Of a DNA stretch of 64,000 nt, positions 1 to 9,823 are shown piece after piece. A program made the position numbers and the translations under genes. Source of the stretch: a bacterium (lineage in GTDB: Bacteria > Planctomycetota > JAFGQW01); NCBI GenBank assembly GCA_030426805.1, contig JAUHXU010000005.1:372001-436000 (forward strand), read 5' to 3'. The notes beneath the pieces are model-generated. The model searched no databases, was not told the origin of the DNA, and was given only the letters and a program-made list of their open reading frames with translations. The stretch's first letter is position 1. Every line of letters begins with the position of its first letter.

Positions 1-1
1 C

Positions 2-1399
2 TACCTGAGACCCAACACGGCTCCGGTGCCCGCGAGCTTCTTGCCCGTGCTCCGCGAGGCGCCGTTCGGCGCGCAATGGTTGTGGGACCGACTCCGAACG
101 CAGGACAACCCGGGCCTCGTGCCCGCGTTCGTCGCGACGCTGCGCGACGGGAAGGCGCGAACCCTGCTGACTGATCCGCTCTGGCCGGGACAGGGGTTTT
201 CGACAACAAGCGCGTTCGTCCGGGCGATGCCCGAAGTACTGACGTTCGACGATCCGTGGGCCCGCAACTTCGCCGCATTCGTCATTGCCAATCGTCCGGA
301 TGACCAGACCGAGGCGATCGCGAAGGTGCTCGCCAAGACGGCGATCACCGAAGGGGCCGTCCCCGACGACGTCAACACGGCACACAACCAGGTCCACCGC
401 GCCACCGCCGCCGGCGCGCTGTGGGCGCTGCTCCGCGCGACAGACTCGCACCCGGAGCACGCTCCGATCGCGGTAGACGCCCTCGGCCGGGTCGCCGACG
501 AGAAGGCGGCCGGTCACGCCCTTAGCCGTTACGAGGTTCGCGAGGAGTTGCTCGGCCTCGCGATCCGTGGCGCGACGACGCCGAGTGGCCTCGTCGCCGC
601 ACGGCGGCTCGCGAAGCACATCTCGGACGCCCATCTCACGAACGCGGTCCCGCCGCTCCGGGCGCTCTTCGAGGACCCGCGGCGCCGCGAAGCGTTTCGA
701 TGGATCGGCACGCACGCGTTCACGCCGGTCGAGGCGTGGCGTCCGCTCTTCGAAGCGACGTTCCGCGACACGGCGTTCGACGACGCCATCCGAGTCGCGT
801 CGTTCCACCACGCGTGGCCGGCGAGCGCCGCGTGGGTCGACTGGGAGGGGTTCCTCGCGAAACCGGATCCACGCGCATGGCCGATCCTCCGCGCGCTCAC
901 GGACGGTCAGGTGCGCCCGGGACAAAACCTGTCGGGACGATTCCGCGACTGGCTGTTCGAGCAACCACGCCAGCGAGAAAAGGCGATTCTGGCGGCGCTG
1001 CTCGCGAGCACTGACGCGAAGCTCCGCCTGATCGGCGTGCTGCTCGGTCGCCAATCTGCCCGCGACCCTGCGTGGACGACCGCGTTCTTGGGCAGCGCGC
1101 TCAAGGACACCGACGACGACGTCCGACACGCCGCCGTCCATGCGCTCGCTGGGACGCGGAGCGCCCACGCGCTGCCGCATCTGCTGCGGATCCTCAACGA
1201 CCCCGCGCTCGAGCACTTGCGCCCCCCTTATCTCGAGCGGGTCCTCCATCGGCTCGTCGAGATCGCCTCGCCAGAGACGATCCCGGCGGTCGCGGCACTG
1301 CTCGACGACCCGAACCTGAACGTGCGCGCCGCAGCCGCCGCGGCACTCCGCAAGATCCGACAGGCGATCACCGACCGCGATGAAGCGCGACGGAAGTAA
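2..1399 (+). CDS. HEAT-repeat protein, 5' end outside the window
   Basis: The frame is open from the first bases of the window to the TAA at 1397, so the true start lies upstream; an in-frame GTG at 26 exists but the residues before it continue the same type of sequence. About 465 residues are visible, mainly short helical repeats. The clearest HEAT units lie near the C-terminus (DDDVRHAAVHALAGTRSA, then DDPNLNVRAAAAAAL). HEAT arrays are protein-binding scaffolds; no catalytic motif is visible. The last 20 bases overlap the start of the histidine kinase at 1380, so the two are probably co-translated and the HEAT protein may be an accessory of that two-component system. That role is inferred from position only. 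Confidence 0.75.
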   Translation, partial: YLRPNTAPVPASFLPVLREAPFGAQWLWDRLRTQDNPGLVPAFVATLRDGKARTLLTDPLWPGQGFSTTSAFVRAMPEVLTFDDPWARNFAAFVIANRPDDQTEAIAKVLAKTAITEGAVPDDVNTAHNQVHRATAAGALWALLRATDSHPEHAPIAVDALGRVADEKAAGHALSRYEVREELLGLAIRGATTPSGLVAARRLAKHISDAHLTNAVPPLRALFEDPRRREAFRWIGTHAFTPVEAWRPLFEATFRDTAFDDAIRVASFHHAWPASAAWVDWEGFLAKPDPRAWPILRALTDGQVRPGQNLSGRFRDWLFEQPRQREKAILAALLASTDAKLRLIGVLLGRQSARDPAWTTAFLGSALKDTDDDVRHAAVHALAGTRSAHALPHLLRILNDPALEHLRPPYLERVLHRLVEIASPETIPAVAALLDDPNLNVRAAAAAALRKIRQAITDRDEARRK

Positions 1400-3185
1400 G
1401 ACACTCCTCGGTTGCCTCGGCCTCGTCGCGATCGGCGCGGCGGCGCTCGCGTGGTGGTCGATCCGGCTGGCCGGCCGCGAACTCGACGACGGCGAGCGAC
1501 GCGTGCGTCGGTCGATCGAGGCCGAGGCGGTCGCAGGGGCTCGCCGTGTCGGCGGCGCCGTCACCGCCGCGATGGCACGCGAGCCCCGCGCGACCGCGCG
1601 CATCGTGGACGGTCGACTCGGACCCGCGTCGGCCGGTCCGGAGGCGCCGCCGCCCCCTGCCGCCGACTACCACCGATTCGCCCGCGCGATCGCCGGCGGG
1701 CGCGCATTCGAGTTCGCCCGCAACGAACCGGCGCGCGCACTCGACGCCTACGCATTCTACCTGCCGTCGATCCGCGACCCGGCCCTTCGCACCCGCCTGC
1801 GCTTCCGCGTCGGCCGCGTGGCCGCTGCAACCGGCCGAACCGATGTCGCACGCGAGGCGTTCCGCGGCGTCTGGTCGACGACGGGCATCGTCGAGGGCGG
1901 CGTCCCACTCGACCTCGCCGCCGGCTCACGCCTCCTCCGCGACGGTGAGCTGTCGGCCGATGCGTTCGTCGCGCGCCTCACCGAGCGACGGGATGCGGTC
2001 GCGCCCGACGTGATCGACGCGTTCCTGTCACTCGCCCCTGATGCGAACGGCGACGCACTCCGCGCATGGCTCGCCTCGCAGCGGCGACTCGAGCACGCGT
2101 TCGCCAGGCTCGCCGGCGTGCTCGGCGAACGTCCCGTCGCGACCGACGGCGCCGACCTGCTCCGGATCGACGGGGACCGCGTCGCGTGGTTCGACCTCGC
2201 GCCGCCCCCGAACGAGACCGACGCGCTCGCAATCGACGTCGTCGCGCAGCCCCCGGCCGACGACCTCGGACCGGATCGCGCGCTCGCACCGGTCCGCATC
2301 GATCGCACGCGGGCCCCCGTCGCGTGGGTCGTCGCGCACGACACGCGTCACGCCGCGCGCCTCGCTGATCTCGTGCGCGGGCACCGGACACGGGTCGGCC
2401 TCGTCGTGCTCCTGCTCGTCGCGACGCTCGTCGGCACCGGGTTCGCCGGCGCGGCGATCGTCCGGGAACGGCGGGTCGCGCGCCTGCGCGAAGAGCTGTT
2501 GACGAACGTCACGCACGAGTTGAAGACCCCGATCACGTCGATCCGTCTCTTCTCCGAGATGCTCGCGACAGACGACGTCGCGCCCGCCGACGCGCGCCGC
2601 TTCGGCGAGCTGATGGCGACGGAGTGTCGACGCCTCGGCACGCTCGTCGAGGACGTGCTCGGCGTCGCGCGGCACGACCGCACGGTCGCGCCCGCTCCGC
2701 GCGAGTCGGTCGACGTCGGAGCCTTGTCGGAGCGCATTGCGGAGGGGTTCCGCGTGCTCGCCGAGCGCGACGGCGTACGCTTCGACGCCGACCCGGTCCC
2801 GCCGATGCACGTGACGACGAACGCCGCGTGCGTCGAACGCATCGTGCGCAATCTGCTCGACAACGCGCTCAAATACCGCGCCGCGCGCGACGCGCGAATC
2901 ACGCTTCGGGTCGTGCCGTCGCCCGACGCGATCGAGATCGCCGTTGAGGACAACGGCCCCGGGATTCCGTCCCGTGAACAGCGACGGATCTTTGAGCCGT
3001 TCTACCGGGTCCGCTACGATGACTACGCGGTGCGCGGCACCGGGCTCGGGCTGTCGATCAGCCGCGCCCTCGGCGACGCGATCGGCGCGACGCTTTCGGT
3101 CGAGAGCCGCCCCGACCACGGGAGCCGGTTCGTGCTCCGCCTGCCCCGCACCGAGGATGACACGACCGGAGACCGCACTCGATGA
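1380..3185 (+). CDS. Membrane sensor histidine kinase
   Basis: A 601-residue sensor kinase of a two-component system. A first membrane helix lies at about residues 8-30 and a second at about 338-361, enclosing a periplasmic sensor region of about 300 residues that I cannot assign to a family. The cytoplasmic part carries a HisKA H-box (NVTHELKTPITS, phospho-acceptor His379), an N-box (NLLDNALKYR, about residue 490), a G1 box (EDNGPGIP), an F box (IFEPFYR) and a G2 box (GTGLGLSIS, about 553). All motifs needed for autophosphorylation are present. There is no HAMP domain recognisable between helix 2 and HisKA. The stop overlaps the downstream regulator start by four bases (ATGA), marking it as the cognate partner. 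The stimulus is unknown. Confidence 0.93.
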   Translation: MKRDGSKTLLGCLGLVAIGAAALAWWSIRLAGRELDDGERRVRRSIEAEAVAGARRVGGAVTAAMAREPRATARIVDGRLGPASAGPEAPPPPAADYHRFARAIAGGRAFEFARNEPARALDAYAFYLPSIRDPALRTRLRFRVGRVAAATGRTDVAREAFRGVWSTTGIVEGGVPLDLAAGSRLLRDGELSADAFVARLTERRDAVAPDVIDAFLSLAPDANGDALRAWLASQRRLEHAFARLAGVLGERPVATDGADLLRIDGDRVAWFDLAPPPNETDALAIDVVAQPPADDLGPDRALAPVRIDRTRAPVAWVVAHDTRHAARLADLVRGHRTRVGLVVLLLVATLVGTGFAGAAIVRERRVARLREELLTNVTHELKTPITSIRLFSEMLATDDVAPADARRFGELMATECRRLGTLVEDVLGVARHDRTVAPAPRESVDVGALSERIAEGFRVLAERDGVRFDADPVPPMHVTTNAACVERIVRNLLDNALKYRAARDARITLRVVPSPDAIEIAVEDNGPGIPSREQRRIFEPFYRVRYDDYAVRGTGLGLSISRALGDAIGATLSVESRPDHGSRFVLRLPRTEDDTTGDRTR

Positions 3186-3871
3186 TCGACGCGCGCCCGC
3201 GAATCCTGCTCGTCGAGGACGACGGTGCGATCCGCCTCGCGATTCGCGAGAAACTCTCGCGCGCGGGCTACGACGTCGACGCCGCCGCGGACGGCGAGGC
3301 GGCACGCGACCGGTTTGCCGACCGGGCGCCCGACCTCGTCGTGCTCGACTTGATGCTGCCTCGCCTCGACGGGCTGAGCGTGCTGCGGTGGCTCCGCACA
3401 CGCAGCACGACGTGCCCCGTGTTGATCCTCAGCGCGAAGGACCGCGAGTCCGACAAGGTCGAAGGGCTCCGGGCCGGCGCCGACGATTACCTGACGAAAC
3501 CGTTCGGCGCCGACGAACTCGTCGCGCGGATCGAAGCGTTGCTCCGGCGCGCCCGCGGTCCGCAGGACGCGGTCCACTTCGGCGACGTCCGCGTCGACAT
3601 CGCACGCCGCCGCGTCGAGCGAGCCGGCCGCGAGGTCGTGTTGTCGCGCACCGAACTCGAGTTGCTCGCGTTTCTCGTCCGCCACCGCGACCGCATCGTC
3701 ACCCGCCGCGAGATCCTCGACGCCGTGTGGGGACACGACGCCGCCAGCACCGACCGCGCCGTGGACTACCACGTCTTGAACCTGCGCAAGAAGCTCGAGC
3801 CCGATCCGGCAACCCCGCGACACATCGTGACGCGCCACGGCCTCGGCTACCAGCTCGTCGACACGCGCTGA
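3182..3871 (+). CDS. OmpR/PhoB-family response regulator
   Basis: A 229-residue cytoplasmic transcription regulator. The receiver domain (about residues 6-120) has the acidic pair Asp13/Asp14, phospho-acceptor Asp56 within VVLDLMLP, and conserved Lys106 in LTKPF. The C-terminal half is a winged-helix DNA-binding domain typical of OmpR/PhoB proteins, with REILDAVWG and the C-terminal GLGYQLVD hairpin. It starts inside the kinase stop codon (ATGA), so stoichiometric synthesis with the kinase is likely. Targets cannot be read from the sequence; the Kelch gene downstream is convergent and separated by only four bases. Confidence 0.95.
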   Translation: MIDARPRILLVEDDGAIRLAIREKLSRAGYDVDAAADGEAARDRFADRAPDLVVLDLMLPRLDGLSVLRWLRTRSTTCPVLILSAKDRESDKVEGLRAGADDYLTKPFGADELVARIEALLRRARGPQDAVHFGDVRVDIARRRVERAGREVVLSRTELELLAFLVRHRDRIVTRREILDAVWGHDAASTDRAVDYHVLNLRKKLEPDPATPRHIVTRHGLGYQLVDTR

Positions 3872-3875
3872 GCGG

Positions 3876-6155
3876 CTACGGCACCAGACGCAGCGGCACC
3901 GCGGCGCTCGCGTGCAACACGCGTGAACCGTAGACGACGTAGGCGTGGTAGAACCGCGTGCCGATCGCCGTCGGAGGAAGTCCCGCCGGGACGCGGATCG
4001 TCGCGGTCGCCTTGCCGTCCTTCGAGAGGACGCCGCGGCCGTTCGTGAACACGACCGCCGGCGTGCTCGCGGTCAGAGAGAAATACGGACCGGGGCTCAG
4101 CGGCAACGTGATGCCGCCTCCGAGCGGAATGCCCCGCATCGCGCCGAGATCGACACAGCCGAGTAGTGCGAACGCTCGTCCGCCGTGCTCGGGCCCCGCA
4201 CGCAAGCGCAACGACACGACGCCGCCGGTCGCGACCGACACCGCGTGGGTGGACGGCACGAGATCGGTCGCGCGCCGATGATGGATCATGCCGGTCGACG
4301 AGTCGAGGAGCACCGTTCGTCCGCGATCGACGTCGTGCACGAAGCACGGGCTCCGGCCGGTCCACGACCAGATGCTGGAGGGGACCGACGACACCTGCGT
4401 CCATCCGGCGCCGTTCCACGTCCACGCGTCCTGAAACACGGACGCGAAACACCGTGGGAACAAGGGCGCCGGCACTTCGCCGCCGACGAGGATCATGCGC
4501 TGCCGGGTCGCGTCGTACGTGATCGACGCCGCATGCCGCGGCGCGGGGCTGCTGGCGGGTGCCAGCGCCCGCCACGTTCGACCGTTCCACGACCACATGT
4601 CGGCGACCGGGGGCACGGCACACCGCGCGCCCGGCAACCCACCGAACAGGATCGTCTCCCCGCGCACGGGGTCGAACGCCATCGCGCCACCTTCGCGGGC
4701 GCTCGGCGACGTCGTGACCGAGAGTGGCGTCCACCGGGCGCCGTCCCACTCCCACGTGTCGCCGAAGACCTGCGTCCAGTCCCCCCCGCCGAACAGCACG
4801 GTGCGTCCGCGGACCGGATCGTACGACATCGAGTAGAGCCCGCGCGGCGACGGGCCGGTCGTCACCGCAGCCTGCGTCCAGTTCGTCCCGTCCCACTCCC
4901 ACGTATCGGCGAGCGCGCCCGTCGCGCCGATGCCACCGAACAGCACGATCCGGCCGCGCGCCGGATCCTCGACCATCGCGTGCACGTAGCGCGGGGGTGG
5001 CGACGTCGTCGGGCGGCGCTCTACCCAGCCGTCGTCACCGTCCCACTCCCAGAGGTCGTTCAGCACGGAAGCGGTCGCGGTCGACGAGCCGCCGAACATC
5101 ACGATGCGGCGACGCGTCGAGTCGTACGTGAACGACGCACCGAACCGGCGGAGCGGGTTGCCGGCGAGCGTCACGGGCTGCCAGTTCCCGAGCCGAAACG
5201 CCCACACCTCGTCGGCGAACAAGCGGTGCGCGACGCCGGTGAAGAGGAGCACGCGTTGCCCTGCCGGGTCGTAGACCATCCCCGCCGCGTCGGGTGGCGG
5301 GGCCTGTGTCACGGTCTGCTGAGACCAGTCGTTGCCGTCCCACGCCCAGGTGTCGGTGAGCCTCGGCGACATGTTGGTCTGCATCGCGCCGAACAGGACG
5401 ACTCGATTCGTCGTCGCATCGAATGCCATGCGATGGCCCTGTCGCACCGGCGGCGACGTTCGAGGCGATCGCTGCGTCCACGTCGCGCCGTCCCACTCCC
5501 ACGTGTCGTTGAGCGGCATCGAGTTCGAGCCACCGCCTCCGAAGAGAACCGCCCGCCCACGAACCGGGTCGAACACCATTGCGTGATCCCGACGGCCGAT
5601 CGGCTGGACGGTCGAGCGAACGTTGAACCACCGTGTGCCGTCCCACTCCCACAACTCGTCGAGCACCTTCGCGTTGTTCCACCCGCCGTGCACGATGACG
5701 CGGCCCCGCCGGGAATCGAATGCCATCGCGACGCGGTGACGCGGGGTGGGACCGCCGACCATCGAGATCGGCGTCCAGTCGACGCCGTCCCACGACCACG
5801 CGTCCCCGAAGAACCCGCTGCCCGCGTCACGTCCACCGAACAGGACGATGCGCTGCCGAGCCCCGTCCCACACCATCGCATGGCCGTGGCGGGCCGGCGG
5901 TCGATGCACCGGGTTCGCCCGACGCCACGTGGTCCCGTCCCATTCCCAGGTGTCGTCGAAGGCGACGTGACGGTTGCCGTACCAGATGCCGCCGAACAGC
6001 ACCGTGCGGTTGCGGACCGGGTCGTGCGCGACCGCGAAGCCGTCGCGCCAGGCGGGACGCGTCGTGGATTCGTAGCGGGCCCAGTCGACGGACTGCGTAC
6101 CGACGGTCGTCGCGCCGATCCAGAGGCAGGAGACCAAGACGAGAAGTGACTTCAT
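3876..6155 (-). CDS. Secreted Kelch-repeat beta-propeller protein with C-terminal sorting-like module
   Basis: A 759-residue protein beginning with a signal peptide (MKSLLVLVSCLWIG). The body is about twelve Kelch units of roughly 50 residues, each with a core such as RNRTVLFGG, RQRIVLFGG or RGRTVLFGG, a D-W-D-G turn (WEWDGTTW) and a PPARHGHAM-like strand. Twelve blades suggest two six-bladed propellers. The last 115 residues are a separate beta-rich module, ending LRLVP, that recurs in other secreted proteins of this window. Family knowledge says Kelch propellers bind proteins or glycans; no enzyme motif is seen. I chose ATG 6155 because the signal peptide starts there; an in-frame ATG at 6179 would add eight residues. 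It is divergent from the gene at 6352, and the 196 bases between them hold no recognised gene. Confidence 0.88.
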   Translation of the reverse strand: MKSLLVLVSCLWIGATTVGTQSVDWARYESTTRPAWRDGFAVAHDPVRNRTVLFGGIWYGNRHVAFDDTWEWDGTTWRRANPVHRPPARHGHAMVWDGARQRIVLFGGRDAGSGFFGDAWSWDGVDWTPISMVGGPTPRHRVAMAFDSRRGRVIVHGGWNNAKVLDELWEWDGTRWFNVRSTVQPIGRRDHAMVFDPVRGRAVLFGGGGSNSMPLNDTWEWDGATWTQRSPRTSPPVRQGHRMAFDATTNRVVLFGAMQTNMSPRLTDTWAWDGNDWSQQTVTQAPPPDAAGMVYDPAGQRVLLFTGVAHRLFADEVWAFRLGNWQPVTLAGNPLRRFGASFTYDSTRRRIVMFGGSSTATASVLNDLWEWDGDDGWVERRPTTSPPPRYVHAMVEDPARGRIVLFGGIGATGALADTWEWDGTNWTQAAVTTGPSPRGLYSMSYDPVRGRTVLFGGGDWTQVFGDTWEWDGARWTPLSVTTSPSAREGGAMAFDPVRGETILFGGLPGARCAVPPVADMWSWNGRTWRALAPASSPAPRHAASITYDATRQRMILVGGEVPAPLFPRCFASVFQDAWTWNGAGWTQVSSVPSSIWSWTGRSPCFVHDVDRGRTVLLDSSTGMIHHRRATDLVPSTHAVSVATGGVVSLRLRAGPEHGGRAFALLGCVDLGAMRGIPLGGGITLPLSPGPYFSLTASTPAVVFTNGRGVLSKDGKATATIRVPAGLPPTAIGTRFYHAYVVYGSRVLHASAAVPLRLVP

Positions 6156-6351
6156 GGCGCCACGATCCGCAAACTCCATGCCGACGCCCTGGACCGCCGA
6201 TGCGGCAACCGCGCGTCGCTCGGGTCACGAGACCGCCACGCGCGCTACCCACGCGTAACCTCCAGCGCCCTCATCGGACGATTCCGGACAAGCCCGAACC
6301 GGTCGCGCCCGGAGTCGTTCAGAGCGGCCGCTGCAGCCAGGAGACGCGTGA

Positions 6352-8766
6352 ATGGGCACGAGGCATACGTGGATTGTCGCCGGTGGCGTTCTCGCCATGA
6401 TTGCGCTCGTGTGGGTCCTGCGGTCCAGCGAGCCCGAAGCGCCGCCCGCCCCGGAGGCCCCGCTTACCCCGCACGCGTCGCCGTCGCCGCCGGCCGAGCC
6501 GCCGGCATCCGACTCGCCCGCGCCGTCGGGCGGACCGGCCGACGAGCACCCCGCGCCGAGCGGGCCGCCCCGACCCACGCCCGTCGCGGCTCCGCATCAC
6601 GACGCCGACGTCGTTGCGCCTGGCGTGCTCCGCGGCCGGATCACGATCGCCGGCGACGAGCGACCGTGCGTCGGGGCGACGGTTCGACTCGGCGCCGCCG
6701 GGGTCGAGCCTCGCGATGCCGTCACCGACGCCGACGGCCGCTATCGCATCGAGGCCATCGAGCCGGGCGCATACGACGTCGACGTGATCCCGCTCGCGAA
6801 TCCGGTCACCGGCAGCGTGCATGTGTCGATCGCCGCCGGGTGTGCGTCGGTGATCGACGTGCGCGTGCCGGTCGGACACCGCGCCCACGGACGGGTCGTC
6901 GACCAGGACACGAACCTGCCGATCGCGGGAGCGACCGTCGAAGCCCGGTCGAAGCGGCGAACGCGCCGAGTCGTCACCGAAGACACCGGACGATACGACT
7001 TCGCTGGCCTGGCCGAAGCGACCTCGCTCGCGGCGTCGCATCCGGAATACGTGACGCGGACGGTGCCCCGGCGCGCCGGTAGCCACGACTTCCGACTCTT
7101 CCGAAAGTCCGGAACGGTCTCCGGTCGAGTGGTCGACGCGGACGGGAACGCAGTGGCCGGAGCCGGCATCCGAGACTCGGGCGACGGCCCCCGTGGCAAG
7201 CCCCGCACGACGAGCGCCGACGACGGGACGTTCTCAATCACCGGCATCACGGTCGGCCGGGAGCGCCGGATCATCGCCGAGAAGCGCGGCTTCGTCCGGG
7301 GCATCACCGAGACCTTCACGCTCGGGCCGCGCGAGATGCGAACCGGCGTCGTCCTGACGTTGCTGCGCGGCGCGGTGCTGAGCGGCCGCGTCGTGGACGC
7401 AGCCGGCGACCCGGTTCCGAGTGCGGTCGTGCTCGCGAAACCGGCCGCCGTGTTCACGAGCGAGCGGCGCACGCGCGTCGGCCCGGATGGCGCGTTTCGG
7501 TTCGATGCACTGCCGGCCGGCCGCTGTGAACTGCGCGCCGTTCGGTCCGGTTATCTCGGCCGCCGACACGCCGATGTCGCACTCACCGAAGGCGGAACGC
7601 ACGACGGTGTGACGATCACGCTCGATCGAGGACTGACGATCGCGGGTCGAGTCGTCGACGACAGCGGCCAACCGGTGGCCGGCGCCCGCGTGCAGGCCAG
7701 TCCGAGCCGATCGTCGCGCGAACGATACGGCGGCAGCGGCACGAGCGTGACCGAGGACGACGGGACGTTCACGATCCCCGCGCTCGGCCCCGGGGAGCTG
7801 CGCGTGTTCGCGTTCAAGCGGGGGTACGTGCAACAGCCGAGCGGATCGATTCCGGTGCGCGCGGGCGATCGACGGGTTCGGCTCACGCTCTGCGTCGAGC
7901 GCGCGATCCACGGCTTCGTTCGTCGCGAGGATACCGGCCAACCCGTGCCCGACTTCTTCGTCCGCGCGTATTCGTCCAACGCGGTGTCGACCAAGACGTT
8001 CTCGAGCCAGGACGGTCGATTCCGATTGGACGGAGCAGACTTCGGGACCTACCACCTCGAGGCGGGTACGACCGACGGCGGCGTCTCGCCGGAACTCGTG
8101 GCGGTGCGCCTGGAGCCGGGCCGCGACGCGGGCCCGGTGGAGTTGCGGGTCATTCCGGGGGCCCGGTTGCGCGGAACCGTCGTCGCGCCCGACGGCACGC
8201 CGCTGGAGCGCGCGAGCGTCTACGTGCGACGGGCGGGCGACGACCTCACGGGCCTGCTTCACCGCACGTCGACCGACGCCGACGGCCGCTACGAGATCGT
8301 CGGTCTACCCGCGGCGAAACTCGCACTTCGGTTCCACCACAACGACTGGATCACGGTCACCCGCCGCGCGCGACTCGACGCAGGAACGACGCGCGAGTTG
8401 GACGTCTCCCTGCTCGCGGACGGCGGAGCGGTCGAGATCGTCGTCACGGACACGACGGGTCGTGCGATCCCGGATGCCGCGCTCGCCCTGAAGGGGCCCG
8501 ACGGCAACTCCTATTTCCCGATCGCCGCCCGACACCGCGAGGCCTTCTTCCGCGAACGGCCGAAAGCGACGATGTCGGACTTCGGCTCGTTCCTGCAGGC
8601 GCTCTCCCGAACGGACGAACGAGGCCGACGGGTGCGACGCTTCCTCGCCGACGGCCCGTGCCTCGTGGAGGTGAAGAAGTCCGGCTATCGTGTGGGCCTC
8701 GCCCGGGCGACCGTCCATGCCGGCGCGACCGCGCAGGTGGCCATCACCCTCGAACCGACACGCTAG
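6352..8766 (+). CDS. Membrane-anchored carboxypeptidase-regulatory-like (CarboxypepD_reg) multi-repeat protein
   Basis: An 804-residue protein with one N-terminal membrane helix or uncleaved signal (about residues 7-22, WIVAGGVLAMIALVW), a proline- and alanine-rich linker to about residue 85, then a tandem series of roughly eight beta-sandwich units of the carboxypeptidase regulatory-like type. Recurrent cores are GRVVDADGNAVAGA, GRVVDAAGDPVPSA and GRVVDDSGQPVAGARV, each followed by DGTFSI-like or DGRYEI-like strands. These Ig-like units are structural or ligand-binding and no peptidase active site is present. ATG 6352 follows an AGGAG at a usable spacing. A shorter protein of the same architecture lies at 46728-48365. 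Confidence 0.88.
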   Translation: MGTRHTWIVAGGVLAMIALVWVLRSSEPEAPPAPEAPLTPHASPSPPAEPPASDSPAPSGGPADEHPAPSGPPRPTPVAAPHHDADVVAPGVLRGRITIAGDERPCVGATVRLGAAGVEPRDAVTDADGRYRIEAIEPGAYDVDVIPLANPVTGSVHVSIAAGCASVIDVRVPVGHRAHGRVVDQDTNLPIAGATVEARSKRRTRRVVTEDTGRYDFAGLAEATSLAASHPEYVTRTVPRRAGSHDFRLFRKSGTVSGRVVDADGNAVAGAGIRDSGDGPRGKPRTTSADDGTFSITGITVGRERRIIAEKRGFVRGITETFTLGPREMRTGVVLTLLRGAVLSGRVVDAAGDPVPSAVVLAKPAAVFTSERRTRVGPDGAFRFDALPAGRCELRAVRSGYLGRRHADVALTEGGTHDGVTITLDRGLTIAGRVVDDSGQPVAGARVQASPSRSSRERYGGSGTSVTEDDGTFTIPALGPGELRVFAFKRGYVQQPSGSIPVRAGDRRVRLTLCVERAIHGFVRREDTGQPVPDFFVRAYSSNAVSTKTFSSQDGRFRLDGADFGTYHLEAGTTDGGVSPELVAVRLEPGRDAGPVELRVIPGARLRGTVVAPDGTPLERASVYVRRAGDDLTGLLHRTSTDADGRYEIVGLPAAKLALRFHHNDWITVTRRARLDAGTTRELDVSLLADGGAVEIVVTDTTGRAIPDAALALKGPDGNSYFPIAARHREAFFRERPKATMSDFGSFLQALSRTDERGRRVRRFLADGPCLVEVKKSGYRVGLARATVHAGATAQVAITLEPTR

Positions 8767-8791
8767 CCCGCCCGCGATCGTCGCGCAGCGG

Positions 8792-9799
8792 TCAACGCTC
8801 GCCGCCGCCCAATTCCCGCGCCCACGCCTCGAACGCGAAGCGGTAGACGTCGGGTCGGAACTTGTCCCACGGGCCGAGTGACTCGGGGATCGTGTAGCGC
8901 TTCCACGCCTCGCCGGGCGGGATGCCCTTGGCGTGCGCGTCGCGGGCCGCGGCCCCGACGTGGTCGAGGAGTGCGAGGTAGAGCTTCAGGCCCTTCGCGT
9001 CGGTGACCGGTCCGTGGCCGGGCACGTAGGTCACGCCGGGGTCCTTCAGGAACGATGCACACGTCTCTGCGAGCACGGACGGCGTCGCATCGCCGTAGTA
9101 CGGAAACAGCCCGTTGAACACGAGGTCACCGCACCAGACGATGCGCGGTTCGACGATCTCGACGGTCACATCGCTCGGCGTGTGGCCGCGGCGCGAGACG
9201 AGACGCACGACCACTCCGCCGAGATCGAGCTCGACCGGTTCCGGCCCGGCGGCGAACACCGTGTTCGGCACGACGTGCGTATGTTTCGACTCGGTGAGCG
9301 TGCCGTCGTCGCCCGGCGGCGTGCCCTTCCGAATCGAGCCGAGCAGCAGGTCGCGCGTCTCGGCGGTCGAGACGAGGCGCACGTCGGCGTTCGCGGCGAG
9401 GTGACCGCACAAGCCGTTGGCGTGATCCCCGTGGTGGTGCGTCAGCACGACGTGCGTCGGCGCCCGGCCGGTCAACGCCTTCGCGGTCTCGGCGACGAAA
9501 CGCGATCCGGCAGCGCTGTTCGACGCGTCGACGACGAGCACGCCGTCGCGGCCACGAATGATGCCGCTGTTCGACACCGCTTCGTAGCCGCCCTTCGGCG
9601 TCGCGATCACGGCCCAGAAGCCGTCGGCGATCTTCTCGACCCGCGCGAACGGTGCCGAGCGGATCGTCTCGCCGCGCTCCTGTGCGAACAGACGCGATCC
9701 GAACGTACCCATCGCGCCGAGCGAGAGCATCACGTAGCTCCCGCAGCCGATCGCGCCCTTGATCGCGTCGCGCCGCGTGCAGCCGCACGAATCGTTCAT
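8792..9799 (-). CDS. Tat-exported metallo-beta-lactamase-fold hydrolase
   Basis: A 335-residue zinc hydrolase. The N-terminus has a twin-arginine signal (CTRRDAIKG followed by a hydrophobic stretch ending FGSRLFAQ), so it is probably exported folded with its metals. The HxHxDH metal motif is THHHGDH; later ligands are plausible in RRGHTPSD, WCGDLVF and VPGHGPV, the usual order for the superfamily. The fold and spacing resemble periplasmic quinoprotein-associated or SoxH-like hydrolases, but the substrate cannot be read. It starts 24 bases after the FG-GAP/VCBS gene on the same strand, so the two likely form an operon. A purine-rich AGAGGAA lies about ten bases before the ATG. Confidence 0.9.
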   Translation of the reverse strand: MNDSCGCTRRDAIKGAIGCGSYVMLSLGAMGTFGSRLFAQERGETIRSAPFARVEKIADGFWAVIATPKGGYEAVSNSGIIRGRDGVLVVDASNSAAGSRFVAETAKALTGRAPTHVVLTHHHGDHANGLCGHLAANADVRLVSTAETRDLLLGSIRKGTPPGDDGTLTESKHTHVVPNTVFAAGPEPVELDLGGVVVRLVSRRGHTPSDVTVEIVEPRIVWCGDLVFNGLFPYYGDATPSVLAETCASFLKDPGVTYVPGHGPVTDAKGLKLYLALLDHVGAAARDAHAKGIPPGEAWKRYTIPESLGPWDKFRPDVYRFAFEAWARELGGGER

Positions 9800-9823
9800 C
9801 GCGTCAGTTCCTCTCTGCCGGGC

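Noticed and set aside
2028-3401. Minus-strand open frame of about 450 codons
   Set aside because: Antisense to the histidine kinase and regulator, both with complete motifs.
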